A DNA stretch of 20,647 bases from an uncultured Limosilactobacillus sp. (GCA_944326735.1 CALVFC010000010.1:1-20647), one strand, 5' to 3'; counted from the first letter of the stretch, positions 1 to 8,207 are shown. The notes: a model not told the origin generated them from the letters alone. Numbers and translations: made by a program.

Positions 1-647
1 ACCTTCTTTAGTACTCCCATGTTCAGAACAGCGTAGTAATCAATCGGTACATTCAGTAATTCGGAAACCTGTTTAACGGTTTGCTTGGGGCCACCCAGAG
101 AATATGCCGCATTGAGCTTGACGTAATCTGGACCATCCTTAGTGTTTACCCGTACCAGGGTATCACGAGGAATACTAGTCATTGTAATACGCTTAGTCTT
201 GGGATTGATGGTGAAGAGCTCAAGTGAGTCGGTGTTTCCACCAGTATTTCCCCGGTTAAGGGCCCCAACATCGGTCCCCATTGCAAGAACAGAGACGGGC
301 TCACCTTTTTGCAGCTTCTTACTAATTTGCCCATTACCATTACCAAAAATATTGGATGCAGCGGAGTGAATCTTGTGGTATTCATAGCCCCCACCGATTA
401 GGAGCAGGATTACGATTGCCCAAATGATATTTTTAACCCACCGTGGTGTGCGGTAGTGGTGCACTTCCAGTTCTGGTGGGGTAATTGATGGCTTTTTTTC
501 AGGACGTTGCTTTCGTGGCCGTTTGTGCCAACCAAACTTTGATGAAGAAGATGGCTTCTCACTGGCTTCATCTTCTTGAACCTTAGCTTGAATTCGTTCT
601 TCTAGTTTTCGTCGATATTCTTCGCGTGATTCGTGATTATCATTCAT
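1..647 (-). CDS. LytR-CpsA-Psr (LCP) family cell-wall ligase, 3' end outside window
   Basis: The 215 visible codons read from ATG at 647 down through base 1 without a stop. Residues 1-66 are a charged cytoplasmic tail rich in E, K and R. Residues about 72-87 form one membrane segment. The extracellular LCP core starts near residue 115 with the family pattern SVLAMGTD, then an R, then NTDS, ITMTSIPRDT and DYVKLNAAYSLGG. In this family these Asp and Arg residues bind the polyprenyl pyrophosphate and metal. LCP proteins move teichoic acid or polysaccharide from a lipid carrier to peptidoglycan on the outer face of the membrane. GAGG at 657-660 is the likely ribosome binding site. The gene is divergent from the surface-protein cluster. 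The substrate cannot be told from this part. Family call is secure. Confidence 0.92.
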   Translation of the reverse strand, partial: MNDNHESREEYRRKLEERIQAKVQEDEASEKPSSSSKFGWHKRPRKQRPEKKPSITPPELEVHHYRTPRWVKNIIWAIVILLLIGGGYEYHKIHSAASNIFGNGNGQISKKLQKGEPVSVLAMGTDVGALNRGNTGGNTDSLELFTINPKTKRITMTSIPRDTLVRVNTKDGPDYVKLNAAYSLGGPKQTVKQVSELLNVPIDYYAVLNMGVLKK

Positions 648-682
648 AAGACAATACCTCAATCGAAAATTCTAACTTTATA

Positions 683-712
683 AATATACTATAACGAACA
701 GTTGAGTTTCAA
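683..712 (-). promoter_or_regulatory. Putative promoter of the LCP gene
   Basis: On the minus strand TTGAAA (707-712) lies 18 bases from TATATT (683-688), about 36 bases upstream of the ATG at 647. The region is very AT-rich and other hexamer pairs are possible. Confidence 0.4.
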
Positions 713-745
713 TTTTTTGTGTTAACCTTAAAACTTATATTACTT

Positions 746-775
746 TTGACAATATAACATTATACACCAGACAAT
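746..775 (+). promoter_or_regulatory. Tentative promoter of the first SEC10/PgrA surface gene
   Basis: A perfect TTGACA (746-751) is followed after 18 bases by GACAAT (770-775), a 4/6 match to the -10 consensus. This would give a leader of about 80 bases. The rest of the divergent gap (648-861) is AT-rich with several TATA-like stretches (for example 811-829), so the real start of transcription could be nearer the gene. Confidence 0.3.
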
Positions 776-861
776 TAAATATCATCTAACTGTAATCACA
801 TTAATTGATATTATATAGTACAATATAAGAATAATAATATTTAATGGGAGGAAATTTTTTA

Positions 862-2838
862 ATGCAAAGAAGTGCTCAGTTATTAGCATTAGCCGTAATG
901 ACAACTGCTTTAGGGATCATGGTTAGTGACTATAACGTCAAAGCCGACACGACTGAACCGACAACGCAAACCGCTCAGGCAACTACTAATACAAACCAAT
1001 CATATAATTTGTATTCAAATCAGCTTGCAGCCGTTCATAGCGATGTTCGCTACGGAGAACAAGCGGTTTATTTACCTGCGGGATTCACTTTACAAAATAT
1101 CACAAATGTTGACGATGCTGCGTCTGCTCAAGCACTACAGGACCAAGTAAAAAAGCCCGGTTTAGAAAATAATAATTATCAATCCAACGCACAAGCTGCT
1201 CAGGAACAAATTGAAATCACTAATCTGACAGATAATCAGGTTAAACAAATGAATCAATATGCCTTAGACTTGGTGAACCAAGTTCGTTATGAATTGGGGG
1301 TTGAACCGTTTGGCCAAAACCAAGGAACCATTAATGCTGTTAAGGGGATGGCTCTCCAATATCAGGACAAGAATGAATCACTATTAAATGGTAGTTGGCA
1401 CGATGCCAGCATTTTACAAAACCACAGTGAAAATATTTCCTCTTTCCAGATCTATGATGACCATATTGCTGGATTAGGATTCAAATCTTTTGCGGCAGCC
1501 AAGGGAATTGATTTTGAAGATGATCATAGTGTGCCTCTTTTCAGTGTGGAGACGATGGATGATCTTCGGGCAATGATTTACTATGGCGTGATGGGAATGC
1601 TTTTCTATGATGCTCATGATACTTTCGGCCATGCCAAAAATTTCTTGACTTATTACCAACCAGTTAAAGATATGGGAGTTTATCCTTCTATTGTGGCTCA
1701 AACTAACCATAGTGGCCGTTATTCTAATGGTCAACAGTTCGATTTTCAGGTTGCTGACGTTGATATGCACTTTATTTGGGCAGATCAAGATACTAACAGT
1801 CATTGGCAGTACAATGGTGGAAAATGGTCATACATCTTTGTGACAAAAGCCGATAACGGAAATGGCCAAGAGACAACTAATCAAGCAATTGCTACAGGCA
1901 TTCAACACATTAATGGCAGTACATATTACTTCAACAATAGTGGTGTAATGCAGACAGGCTGGCAATTTGTGAATAATCATTGGTATTATTTCGAAGGTAG
2001 TGGAGCTGCAGCAACGGGCTGGCAGTGGATTAATGGTCACTGGTACTTCTTTAATAATGCCGGTGTTGCTGATACTAGTTGGGGCCACGTCAATCAACGG
2101 TGGTACTATTTTGACCCAATTAATGCGTGGGCAAATTATGGTTGGCAATACCTTTCTGGCGTCTGGTATTATTTTGACCCAACAAATGCATGGATGCAGA
2201 CGGGTTGGCAATTCATTAATCACCATTGGTATTACTTCGCTACTGATTCCGGAAAAATGATGACTGGAATTGTACCCATTAATAACGATTGGTATTACTT
2301 AGATAATAATGGTGCAATGCAAACTGGCTGGTGGAATATCAATGGTCACTGGTATCTTTTTAATTCAGATGGGAGTGGCGTAAAGAACTGGTATCGGTCC
2401 GCTGCTGGTAACTGGTATTTCTTTAACCAGTATGGGTATGCACAGACTGGCTGGTATCAATCAGCTGCCGGTAATTGGTATTACTTTGATCCAGCTAATG
2501 CTTGGGCACATACTGGTTGGTTCTGGAGTGGATACAGATGGTATTACTTTGACACGGTTAACGTCTGGGCTTTGAAAGGCTTCCAATACATTAATGGTAG
2601 TTGGTACTATTTTGATCCAACAAATGCTTGGATGGATTACGGATGGCAACAAGTTGCTGGTCACTGGTATTACTTTGACCAAAGTGGCCGCATGCTTTCT
2701 GGATTGACCCAAATTAACGGTCGCACATATTATTTGAATCCCTATCATGATGGATCGTTTGGAGCAATGATGACTGGTCAACAGAATGTTAATGGACGAA
2801 CACTAGTATTCGATTTGAACAATGGTTGGCTAATATAA
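862..2838 (+). CDS. Secreted SEC10/PgrA-domain protein with C-terminal cell-wall/glucan-binding repeats
   Basis: I take ATG 862 as the start because GGGAGG (846-851) sits 10 bases before it; the open frame extends 6 codons further up and would swallow that site. The 658-residue product begins with a signal peptide cleaved after an A-type site near NVKA/DTTE. Residues about 120-310 match the SEC10/PgrA surface-exclusion domain, a CAP/SCP-like fold: H180 (WHD), E190 (HSENIS) and H257 (GHAKNFL) are the CAP-type conserved residues. Residues about 345-658 hold some 15 aromatic repeats of 20-22 residues (pattern GWQxINGxWYYFD..NAWxxT), as in glucan-binding and choline-binding proteins. No LPXTG anchor is present, so attachment is probably non-covalent. 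PgrA/Sec10 lowers uptake of related plasmids in Enterococcus; whether that role applies here is unknown. It is a paralogue of the gene at 4977. Confidence 0.88.
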   Translation: MQRSAQLLALAVMTTALGIMVSDYNVKADTTEPTTQTAQATTNTNQSYNLYSNQLAAVHSDVRYGEQAVYLPAGFTLQNITNVDDAASAQALQDQVKKPGLENNNYQSNAQAAQEQIEITNLTDNQVKQMNQYALDLVNQVRYELGVEPFGQNQGTINAVKGMALQYQDKNESLLNGSWHDASILQNHSENISSFQIYDDHIAGLGFKSFAAAKGIDFEDDHSVPLFSVETMDDLRAMIYYGVMGMLFYDAHDTFGHAKNFLTYYQPVKDMGVYPSIVAQTNHSGRYSNGQQFDFQVADVDMHFIWADQDTNSHWQYNGGKWSYIFVTKADNGNGQETTNQAIATGIQHINGSTYYFNNSGVMQTGWQFVNNHWYYFEGSGAAATGWQWINGHWYFFNNAGVADTSWGHVNQRWYYFDPINAWANYGWQYLSGVWYYFDPTNAWMQTGWQFINHHWYYFATDSGKMMTGIVPINNDWYYLDNNGAMQTGWWNINGHWYLFNSDGSGVKNWYRSAAGNWYFFNQYGYAQTGWYQSAAGNWYYFDPANAWAHTGWFWSGYRWYYFDTVNVWALKGFQYINGSWYYFDPTNAWMDYGWQQVAGHWYYFDQSGRMLSGLTQINGRTYYLNPYHDGSFGAMMTGQQNVNGRTLVFDLNNGWLI

Positions 2839-2849
2839 TTAAATATCAC

Positions 2850-2912
2850 AAAAAGATGACAACAGTTTTACAATTCGATGCGAAATGGGTGAATCTGTTG
2901 TCATCTTTTATT
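2850..2912 (+). terminator. Long-loop terminator after the first surface gene
   Basis: A perfect 15-base inverted repeat, 2851-2865 (AAAAGATGACAACAG) and 2895-2909 (CTGTTGTCATCTTTT), closes a 29-base loop and ends in a T-run. A small TTCG-ATG-CGAA hairpin can form in the loop. The right arm overlaps the -35 box of the next gene. Confidence 0.75.
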
Positions 2913-2926
2913 AACTCTCATATACT
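2898..2926 (+). promoter_or_regulatory. Promoter of the glucosaminidase gene, nested in the terminator
   Basis: TTGTCA (2898-2903), exactly 17 bases, then TATACT (2921-2926). The -35 box lies inside the right arm of the preceding terminator hairpin. Transcription from here would give a leader of about 48 bases to the TTG start at 2981. Confidence 0.55.
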
Positions 2927-2980
2927 AGGAGACGTTGTAACATTATTTAGATGATGTACTTATTTGAGGAGGAGTACAAA

Positions 2981-4777
2981 TTGGTTCACCGGAATTTTGC
3001 AAAATTTAATCAAATTAAAAAAGGCCTCTTAACGACGACTGCGGTCTTGTCAGGAGCTCTTTTGTTTGGTGTTCATTCCGCACATGCTGATGAACTAAGT
3101 AGCAGTACTACTAATTCAGCCAACATTAGTACGAATAATGCTAACACTATCCCTGAAAATATTAATGGATATGTTAAGCAGGGCCTTGTTAACTCTGCTT
3201 GGGAAAACAGCAATGGTCATCTGTTGAATGGTTGGCAAACAGTTGGCAGTGATTGGTACCACTTTAGCAATGGAACACCATCAACTGGCTGGCAAGCAAT
3301 CGACAACAACTGGTACTACATGAATCAAAATAGTGCCAAAATGGAAGTCGGCTTACAAAAAATTAATAATCAAACTTACCACTTAAATGAACAACATGAT
3401 GGTACTTATGGCGCTATGAAGACCGGTTGGCAGTACTTGAATAATCACTGGTACTACTTTCAAAACAATGGTGCCGCCCAAACAGGCTGGGCAGACATCA
3501 ATAACGCTAAATATTATTTAGATCCTAATACTGCACAGATGGCTACTGGAGACACAGAAATTTCCGGATTGCATTATTACTTTGATCCTTCTTCTGGTCA
3601 TCAGATTAAGGGGATGGTATTTGATAATGCTAGTGGCAAACTGTCCTACTATGATGATCAAAGTGGTATCCGTAAAGAAGTGTACAATGGCCAGGCAAGC
3701 AGTATTTCTGATTGGGCTGGTCAGCACCAGACTAATGAGTTAAAGGAAGGCTTGAATGTAATCAATGGTCAAGAGTACTACTATGACTCTAGTGCCAAAC
3801 GCTTTGTTTCAAATGAATGGAAAAAAGTTAATAATAAGTGGTACTACTTTGGCCAGAATGCGCAAGCAACTAAGGGTTGGTATAAATCTGCTGCAGGCAA
3901 CTGGTATTACTTTACCGATGATGGTTCAGCGCAAACTGGTTGGTATCAATCACCATTGTCAAATTTCTGGTACTACTTTGATCCTACTAATGCCTGGGCA
4001 CAAACAGGCTGGTTCTGGAGCGGGTATAACTGGTATTACTTCGATTACACCAATGCTTGGGCACAAACAGGCTGGTTCTGGAGTGGTTACAATTGGTACT
4101 ATTTTGACTCAACCAATGCTTGGGCAGATACTGGTTGGCAGTATATTAATAATAATTGGTATTACTTCGACAAGACTAACTCTTGGGCTGATACTGGCTG
4201 GCAATTAATTGATGGTGCATGGTACTACTTCAAGAGTTCATGTGCAATGGCTGCAAATGAAGCATTTACTGACGGCTCAAAATCATACGAAGCTGATGGT
4301 AATGGACATACTCATGAAATCAGTGGACACGCCGCATTCCTTGCAAGCATTAAACAAGCTGCATTGGATGGTTGGCGTACCTATGGAGTGCTTCCTTCCG
4401 TAACAGCCGCTCAAGCTATTTTAGAAAGTGCTTGGGGTCAATCCCGGTTAGCAACTGCTGGTCATAACCTGTTCGGTATTAAGGGCAGCTACAATGGTCA
4501 ATCCATCACAATGCGGACTGCTGAATATGGTGGTGGCGGTTATTACTACATTAATGCTGCCTTCCGGCGTTACCCAAGTAACTACGAAAGTGTTGTCGAT
4601 CATGGTCGTTTCTTATCAGTAAACTCTCGTTATCATAATCTATTGTGGGATCGTAATTACCGTAGTGTTACTGCTAAATTGCAGGCTGATGGTTATGCAA
4701 CTGCACCGACCTACGCTGCTAGTTTGAATAATGTGATTGCCGCTAATGGCTTAGCAGCATGGGACTCAGAAATTTAA
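2981..4777 (+). CDS. Secreted GH73 N-acetylglucosaminidase (autolysin) with cell-wall/glucan-binding repeats
   Basis: I choose TTG 2981 because GGAGG (2968-2972) precedes it by 8 bases; an ATG at 2951 in the same frame has no such site and would add a charged stretch before the signal peptide. The 598-residue protein has a signal peptide (positive N-terminus, LLTTTAVLSGALLFG core, cleavage near AHA/DEL). About 14-15 aromatic repeats (GWxxxxxxWYYFD type) fill residues about 60-420, including an atypical stretch near 210-260. The C-terminal ~155 residues are a GH73 glucosaminidase (FlgJ/LytG/AcmA type); the predicted catalytic Glu is E482 in AILESAWGQS, followed by NLFGIKG. It should cleave the glycan strand of peptidoglycan, as in cell separation and autolysis. 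The binding repeats are N-terminal to the enzyme, and a single Cys occurs in the linker. Same repeat family as both neighbours. Confidence 0.92.
   Translation: MVHRNFAKFNQIKKGLLTTTAVLSGALLFGVHSAHADELSSSTTNSANISTNNANTIPENINGYVKQGLVNSAWENSNGHLLNGWQTVGSDWYHFSNGTPSTGWQAIDNNWYYMNQNSAKMEVGLQKINNQTYHLNEQHDGTYGAMKTGWQYLNNHWYYFQNNGAAQTGWADINNAKYYLDPNTAQMATGDTEISGLHYYFDPSSGHQIKGMVFDNASGKLSYYDDQSGIRKEVYNGQASSISDWAGQHQTNELKEGLNVINGQEYYYDSSAKRFVSNEWKKVNNKWYYFGQNAQATKGWYKSAAGNWYYFTDDGSAQTGWYQSPLSNFWYYFDPTNAWAQTGWFWSGYNWYYFDYTNAWAQTGWFWSGYNWYYFDSTNAWADTGWQYINNNWYYFDKTNSWADTGWQLIDGAWYYFKSSCAMAANEAFTDGSKSYEADGNGHTHEISGHAAFLASIKQAALDGWRTYGVLPSVTAAQAILESAWGQSRLATAGHNLFGIKGSYNGQSITMRTAEYGGGGYYYINAAFRRYPSNYESVVDHGRFLSVNSRYHNLLWDRNYRSVTAKLQADGYATAPTYAASLNNVIAANGLAAWDSEI
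3996..4121 (+). repeat. Two near-identical 63-base tandem units inside the glucosaminidase gene
   Basis: Units 3996-4058 and 4059-4121 each encode one 21-residue repeat (GWFWSGYNWYYFD plus TNAWAQ/DT). The first 25 bases of the two units are identical, which points to recent duplication compared with the rest of the repeat array. Confidence 0.8.
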
Positions 4778-4787
4778 CTAATATTTC

Positions 4788-4820
4788 AGAACGAACACTT
4801 TATGGTGCTCGTTCTTTTTT
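4788..4820 (+). terminator. Rho-independent terminator after the glucosaminidase gene
   Basis: Arms AGAACGAACAC (4788-4798) and GTGCTCGTTCT (4805-4815) pair with one mismatch around a TTTATG loop and run into a T-tract. Confidence 0.85.
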
Positions 4821-4907
4821 GTTAGAGAAGCTTCGGATAGAAAGAAAATTATATGTTTAGTACGAATCGGTCAACAATCTATGGTATATAGCACTGTATT
4901 AATTACA

Positions 4908-4936
4908 TTGTTTATTATTATGATTTGAACTAAAAT
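4908..4936 (+). promoter_or_regulatory. Promoter of the second SEC10/PgrA surface gene
   Basis: TTGTTT (4908-4913), 17 bases, TAAAAT (4931-4936), about 40 bases before the ATG at 4977. AGGAGG at 4961-4966 is the ribosome binding site. Confidence 0.5.
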
Positions 4937-4976
4937 AAACACGTAGTTTCACTTTTTATTAGGAGGAGACATTATT

Positions 4977-6890
4977 ATGAATAATAAGGTTGCAAAATGG
5001 ACTTTACTGGCAGCAATGACTGCTTCTATGGGAATCCTCGCTACCACTAACAATGCTAAGGCGGACAGTGTTCCTCAGCAGTCCGTAACTCAACAAGCGA
5101 TCAATTCATCTAGAATTTCAGCAGCGGATGTTTATGCAGCTACTGCTACTACTAGTCAAGCACATGCTAGTTCTTATATGAGTCAAACTGTTAATATTCC
5201 TAGTGGTTATAATCTAAACACATTGCGTAATATTAACAACCAAAGTAGTGCTTATCAGTTTCAAAACAATACCGCTATTACCGGTATGAATATTAATAAT
5301 TACAAGTCTGATTCAACAGCAGCGCAAGAAAAAGTTGATTTAAACAACTTGACCGATTCTCAAGTTAATGAGATGAATAATTTTGCTGTTGGCTTGGTAA
5401 ACCAAGTCCGTTCTCAATTTGGTGAAAGTGGCTTTAATACTAATACCAATACGTTAGCTACTGTTCGTGGTATGGCAACTCAATATCAGAATAATGGGGA
5501 ATCGTTATTGAGTAATGGTGGTCATGATCAAAGTATCCTGCAGGGAGCATCTGAAAATATCAGCGCCTTTGCTTTATATGATGACAATATTGCCAACTTG
5601 GGGTACGAACATTTTGCTAATGTTCGTGGTAAGGAGTTAACTGACTTTAGTAATATTCCATTGATTACTGTAACTAACATGGATGACCTCCAGGCAATGA
5701 TTTACTACGGTGTCATGGAGATGCTCTTTAACGATGCAGCTAATAATTTTGGCCATGCTAAAAACTTTCTGACTAACAATGTTGGTAGTCAAATGGCCGT
5801 ATATCCTTCTATTACGTATGCCACTGCTAATGGTAGCAGCATGGATGCTTCTGGTAAGGTGATTGGTAGTTTTAACTTTAAAGTTCAACGTGTTGATATG
5901 CACTTTATTTGGCCTAAAGCCAACCAAATTCCAGCAACTGTCAGTCAATGGCATAAGAATAGTGACGGCACCTGGTCGCTACTTTCCAATGGTCAGCGCC
6001 AAACCGGTTGGCAAAATGTTGGCGGAACTTGGTACTACATGAACAACAATGGAATCATGGAAACTGGGTTGCAATCTGGTATTAACGGTCAAACCTACTA
6101 CTTTAACAATAGTGGAGCAATGCAAACTGGTTGGCAGGATATTAACAACAGTTGGTACTACTTCTACGGTAGTGGTAACGCTGCTACTGGATGGTTCCAG
6201 TCTGGCGCAGGCTATTGGTATTACTTCAGTAACAATGGTGCGGCTTTGACTGGGATGCAAGCAATTAATGGCCATCATTATTACTTTGACACAACCAATG
6301 CTTGGGCATTAACAGGTTGGCAAAAGATCAATAATAACTGGTATTACTTCGACCCAACAAACGCATGGGCAGACACCGGTTGGTTCCAAACCGGTGCCGG
6401 TAATTGGTATTACTTCAGTAACAATGGTGCGGCTTTGACTGGGATGCAAACAATCAATGGCCATCATTATTACTTTGACGCAACCAATGCTTGGGCATTA
6501 ACAGGTTGGCAAAAGATCAATAATAGCTGGTACTACTTTGATCCAACAAACGCATGGGCAGACACCGGTTGGTTCCAAACCGGTGCCGGTAACTGGTACT
6601 ACTTTGGTAACACCGGTGCTGCTGATACAGGTTGGCAAACGATTAATGGTCACCGGTATTACTTTGACCCAACGAACGCATGGGCAGTTCGTGGTTGGCA
6701 AAAACTTGATGGCAATTGGTATTACTTTGACCAGTTAAATACCTGGGCTGATACTGGTTGGCAATGGCTTGGCCACTGGTTCTACTTCGATAGTCAAGGA
6801 AAGATGAAGACTGGTAAACATGTTCTGATTGATAATAAGTACAGTAGCTTTGATGCTAATGGTTACTGGTTAGGGTATGACCAACAATAA
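4977..6890 (+). CDS. Second secreted SEC10/PgrA-domain protein with cell-wall/glucan-binding repeats
   Basis: The 637-residue product starts at ATG 4977, 10 bases after AGGAGG. A signal peptide ends near NAKA/DSVP. The SEC10/PgrA (CAP-like) domain covers residues about 120-315, with conserved H183 (GGHDQS), E193 (GASENIS) and H260 (GHAKNFL); it aligns along its whole length with the domain of the gene at 862. After about residue 320 come about 14-15 aromatic repeats, several nearly identical because of a 189-base duplication. No LPXTG motif or membrane anchor is present, so wall attachment should be through the repeats. The repeats resemble those of lactobacillus and Leuconostoc glucansucrases, so the ligand may be an alpha-glucan or a teichoic acid; this is an inference. 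It may act in adhesion, aggregation or surface exclusion. Confidence 0.88.
   Translation: MNNKVAKWTLLAAMTASMGILATTNNAKADSVPQQSVTQQAINSSRISAADVYAATATTSQAHASSYMSQTVNIPSGYNLNTLRNINNQSSAYQFQNNTAITGMNINNYKSDSTAAQEKVDLNNLTDSQVNEMNNFAVGLVNQVRSQFGESGFNTNTNTLATVRGMATQYQNNGESLLSNGGHDQSILQGASENISAFALYDDNIANLGYEHFANVRGKELTDFSNIPLITVTNMDDLQAMIYYGVMEMLFNDAANNFGHAKNFLTNNVGSQMAVYPSITYATANGSSMDASGKVIGSFNFKVQRVDMHFIWPKANQIPATVSQWHKNSDGTWSLLSNGQRQTGWQNVGGTWYYMNNNGIMETGLQSGINGQTYYFNNSGAMQTGWQDINNSWYYFYGSGNAATGWFQSGAGYWYYFSNNGAALTGMQAINGHHYYFDTTNAWALTGWQKINNNWYYFDPTNAWADTGWFQTGAGNWYYFSNNGAALTGMQTINGHHYYFDATNAWALTGWQKINNSWYYFDPTNAWADTGWFQTGAGNWYYFGNTGAADTGWQTINGHRYYFDPTNAWAVRGWQKLDGNWYYFDQLNTWADTGWQWLGHWFYFDSQGKMKTGKHVLIDNKYSSFDANGYWLGYDQQ
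6189..6630 (+). repeat. 189-base tandem super-repeat (63 residues, three wall-binding motifs per unit)
   Basis: Units begin at 6189, 6378 and 6567 with an exact 189-base period. The first two are full length and almost identical over most of their length; the third resembles only its first part and then diverges (the end given is approximate). Each unit encodes GWFQxGAGxWYYF, then GMQxINGHHYYFD, then GWQKINNxWYYFDPTNAWADT. The frame is preserved, so copy number can change without breaking the gene. Confidence 0.85.
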
Positions 6891-6898
6891 AATTAATA

Positions 6899-6928
6899 AA
6901 AGCTCTCCTGAAAACGGAGAGCTTTTTT
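6899..6928 (+). terminator. Rho-independent terminator closing the surface-protein cluster
   Basis: GCTCTCC (6902-6908) pairs with GGAGAGC (6916-6922) around a 7-base loop. Flanking A and T runs add pairs, and six T follow. Confidence 0.92.
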
Positions 6929-6965
6929 GGTAATATTGAAGAAGCACTTGTTAAGGAAGTTAATC

Positions 6966-8075
6966 ATGAATAAACAAAAGTATTACCACTGGCTTTTTTG
7001 GCCCAGTGTCTTGTTAGTTATTGCAACGCTGATCTTTGTTTGTACGAAGATCCAGTTTGTTTTCAAACCTTTTCTGACTTTTATCTCGGTCGTCTTCGTA
7101 CCGCTAATTATTTCGGGATTCCTGTACTATATGCTGAACCCGATCTTGAAGTTACTGATGAAGGTCAAAGTTGGTCGGTTTAAGATGAAAAAGGGCATTG
7201 CAAGTCTCTTAATCGTCGCCGTAATGATCCTGGTCGTTTTGTGGGGCATTGCCTCCCTGATTCCACCCGTCGTTAAAGAAATTACCCAGCTAGTTAATCA
7301 TCTTCCCCAAACAGTCAGCGGGTTGCAGGGCCTACTGAATGACACCATTAAGCATTCACCATTAAAGCACGTTGATATGAACACCTACTACAAGCAGTTC
7401 GATCATCAACTGGCTGCCTATGCACAAAAGATCCTAAAGGGCTTGAGTGGCCGGGTTGGCGACATTATTGGGGTAGTGACAAACGTGACGGTGGTAACAA
7501 TCACTGTTCCGGTGATGTTGTTCTATATGTTAAAGGACGGCTCCAAGTTAGCGCCTAGCATTCAAAAGTGGTTGTCACCACACCATGCTAAGGAAGTTAA
7601 TGACCTGCTCGGTAAGATGAATGATACCCTGTCTTCTTACATTGCTGGTCAAGTAATTGAATGTCTCTTTGTTGGTGTCTTCACTTCAATTGGCTACTTG
7701 ATCATTGGCGAACCACTGGCGTTAGTCCTAGGGATCGCGGCTGGTTTGTGTAACCTGATTCCATATGTGGGACCATATATTGGAATTGCTCCAGCACTTT
7801 TCGTTGCCTTAACCATGGCTCCCGAAAAGTTAATCTGGGTAATCGTAGTTGTTATCATTGTCCAACAGATCGATGGTAATATTGTGTATCCCAACATCAT
7901 TGGCCGGAGTTTGAAGATTCACCCGTTGACCATTATTTGCCTGTTGTTAGCGGCTGGTCACATTGCCGGTGTCGGCGGGATGATCCTCTGCATTCCGTTC
8001 TATGCGGTAGTTAAGACTGTGGTTGAATATATGTTTGATATCTATCGGATTGAGCATCCGGTGGAGGAGAAATAG
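6966..8075 (+). CDS. AI-2E transporter (UPF0118/PerM) family membrane protein
   Basis: ATG 6966 is chosen because AAGGAAG (6953-6959) precedes it; the open frame extends to 6927, which lies in the terminator. The 369-residue protein has the family layout: two N-terminal membrane helices (about 10-60), a third near 75-100, a soluble segment with amphipathic sequence (about 105-180), then a cluster of helices to the end. Typical marks are VPVMLFYMLKDG, YIAGQVIECLFVG, NLIPYVGPYIG and QQIDGNIVYPNIIG. Members include exporters and Na+/H+ antiporters besides the AI-2 exporter that gave the name, so the substrate cannot be stated. No clear promoter lies between the terminator and this gene. It stands alone between two terminators. 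Confidence 0.9.
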   Translation: MNKQKYYHWLFWPSVLLVIATLIFVCTKIQFVFKPFLTFISVVFVPLIISGFLYYMLNPILKLLMKVKVGRFKMKKGIASLLIVAVMILVVLWGIASLIPPVVKEITQLVNHLPQTVSGLQGLLNDTIKHSPLKHVDMNTYYKQFDHQLAAYAQKILKGLSGRVGDIIGVVTNVTVVTITVPVMLFYMLKDGSKLAPSIQKWLSPHHAKEVNDLLGKMNDTLSSYIAGQVIECLFVGVFTSIGYLIIGEPLALVLGIAAGLCNLIPYVGPYIGIAPALFVALTMAPEKLIWVIVVVIIVQQIDGNIVYPNIIGRSLKIHPLTIICLLLAAGHIAGVGGMILCIPFYAVVKTVVEYMFDIYRIEHPVEEK

Positions 8076-8085
8076 TAATGAGAAG

Positions 8086-8118
8086 ATCTGGTAATCGTGA
8101 CTGATTATCAGATTTTTT
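8086..8118 (+). terminator. Rho-independent terminator after the AI-2E family gene
   Basis: ATCTGGTAATC (8086-8096) pairs with GATTATCAGAT (8103-8113) with one G-T pair, followed by a T-run. Confidence 0.85.
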
Positions 8119-8128
8119 CATTTTAAAC

Positions 8129-8157
8129 TTGCAAAATATTAGTTCATCCTATATAGT
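8129..8157 (+). promoter_or_regulatory. Promoter of the GntR-ABC operon
   Basis: TTGCAA (8129-8134), 17 bases, TATAGT (8152-8157). The -10 box runs straight into the repeat-rich stretch that is the likely operator. Confidence 0.6.
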
Positions 8158-8192
8158 TAGTTACGTAAGTAATTAACCAAGTAAGTAACTAC
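8156..8192 (+). promoter_or_regulatory. Probable operator of the YtrA-type regulator
   Basis: The octamer GTAAGTAA occurs twice, at 8165-8172 and 8181-8188, 16 bases apart. GTTAC (8160-8164) and GTAAC (8185-8189) form inverted outer half-sites. The block covers the expected transcription start and lies just before the ribosome binding site, as expected for autorepression by a GntR protein. The exact binding site is inferred. Confidence 0.5.
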
Positions 8193-8207
8193 CTAGGAGG
8201 TGATCTT

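Noticed and set aside
1828..2781. Minus-strand frames across the surface-protein repeats, likewise near 5979-6701
   Set aside because: Repetitive coding DNA leaves long open frames on the other strand; their products are just complements of the repeats.
5990..6830. Regularly spaced repeats that could suggest a CRISPR array or minisatellite
   Set aside because: They are in-frame repeats of 60-66 bases encoding GW...WYYFD motifs in a secreted protein, without unique spacers.
862..6890. Covalent (LPXTG, sortase) anchoring of the three surface proteins
   Set aside because: None of the three has an LPXTG motif, C-terminal helix or positive tail.
6927..6965. Longer start for the AI-2E family protein
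   Set aside because: It lies at the T-run of the terminator and lacks a ribosome binding site; ATG 6966 has one.
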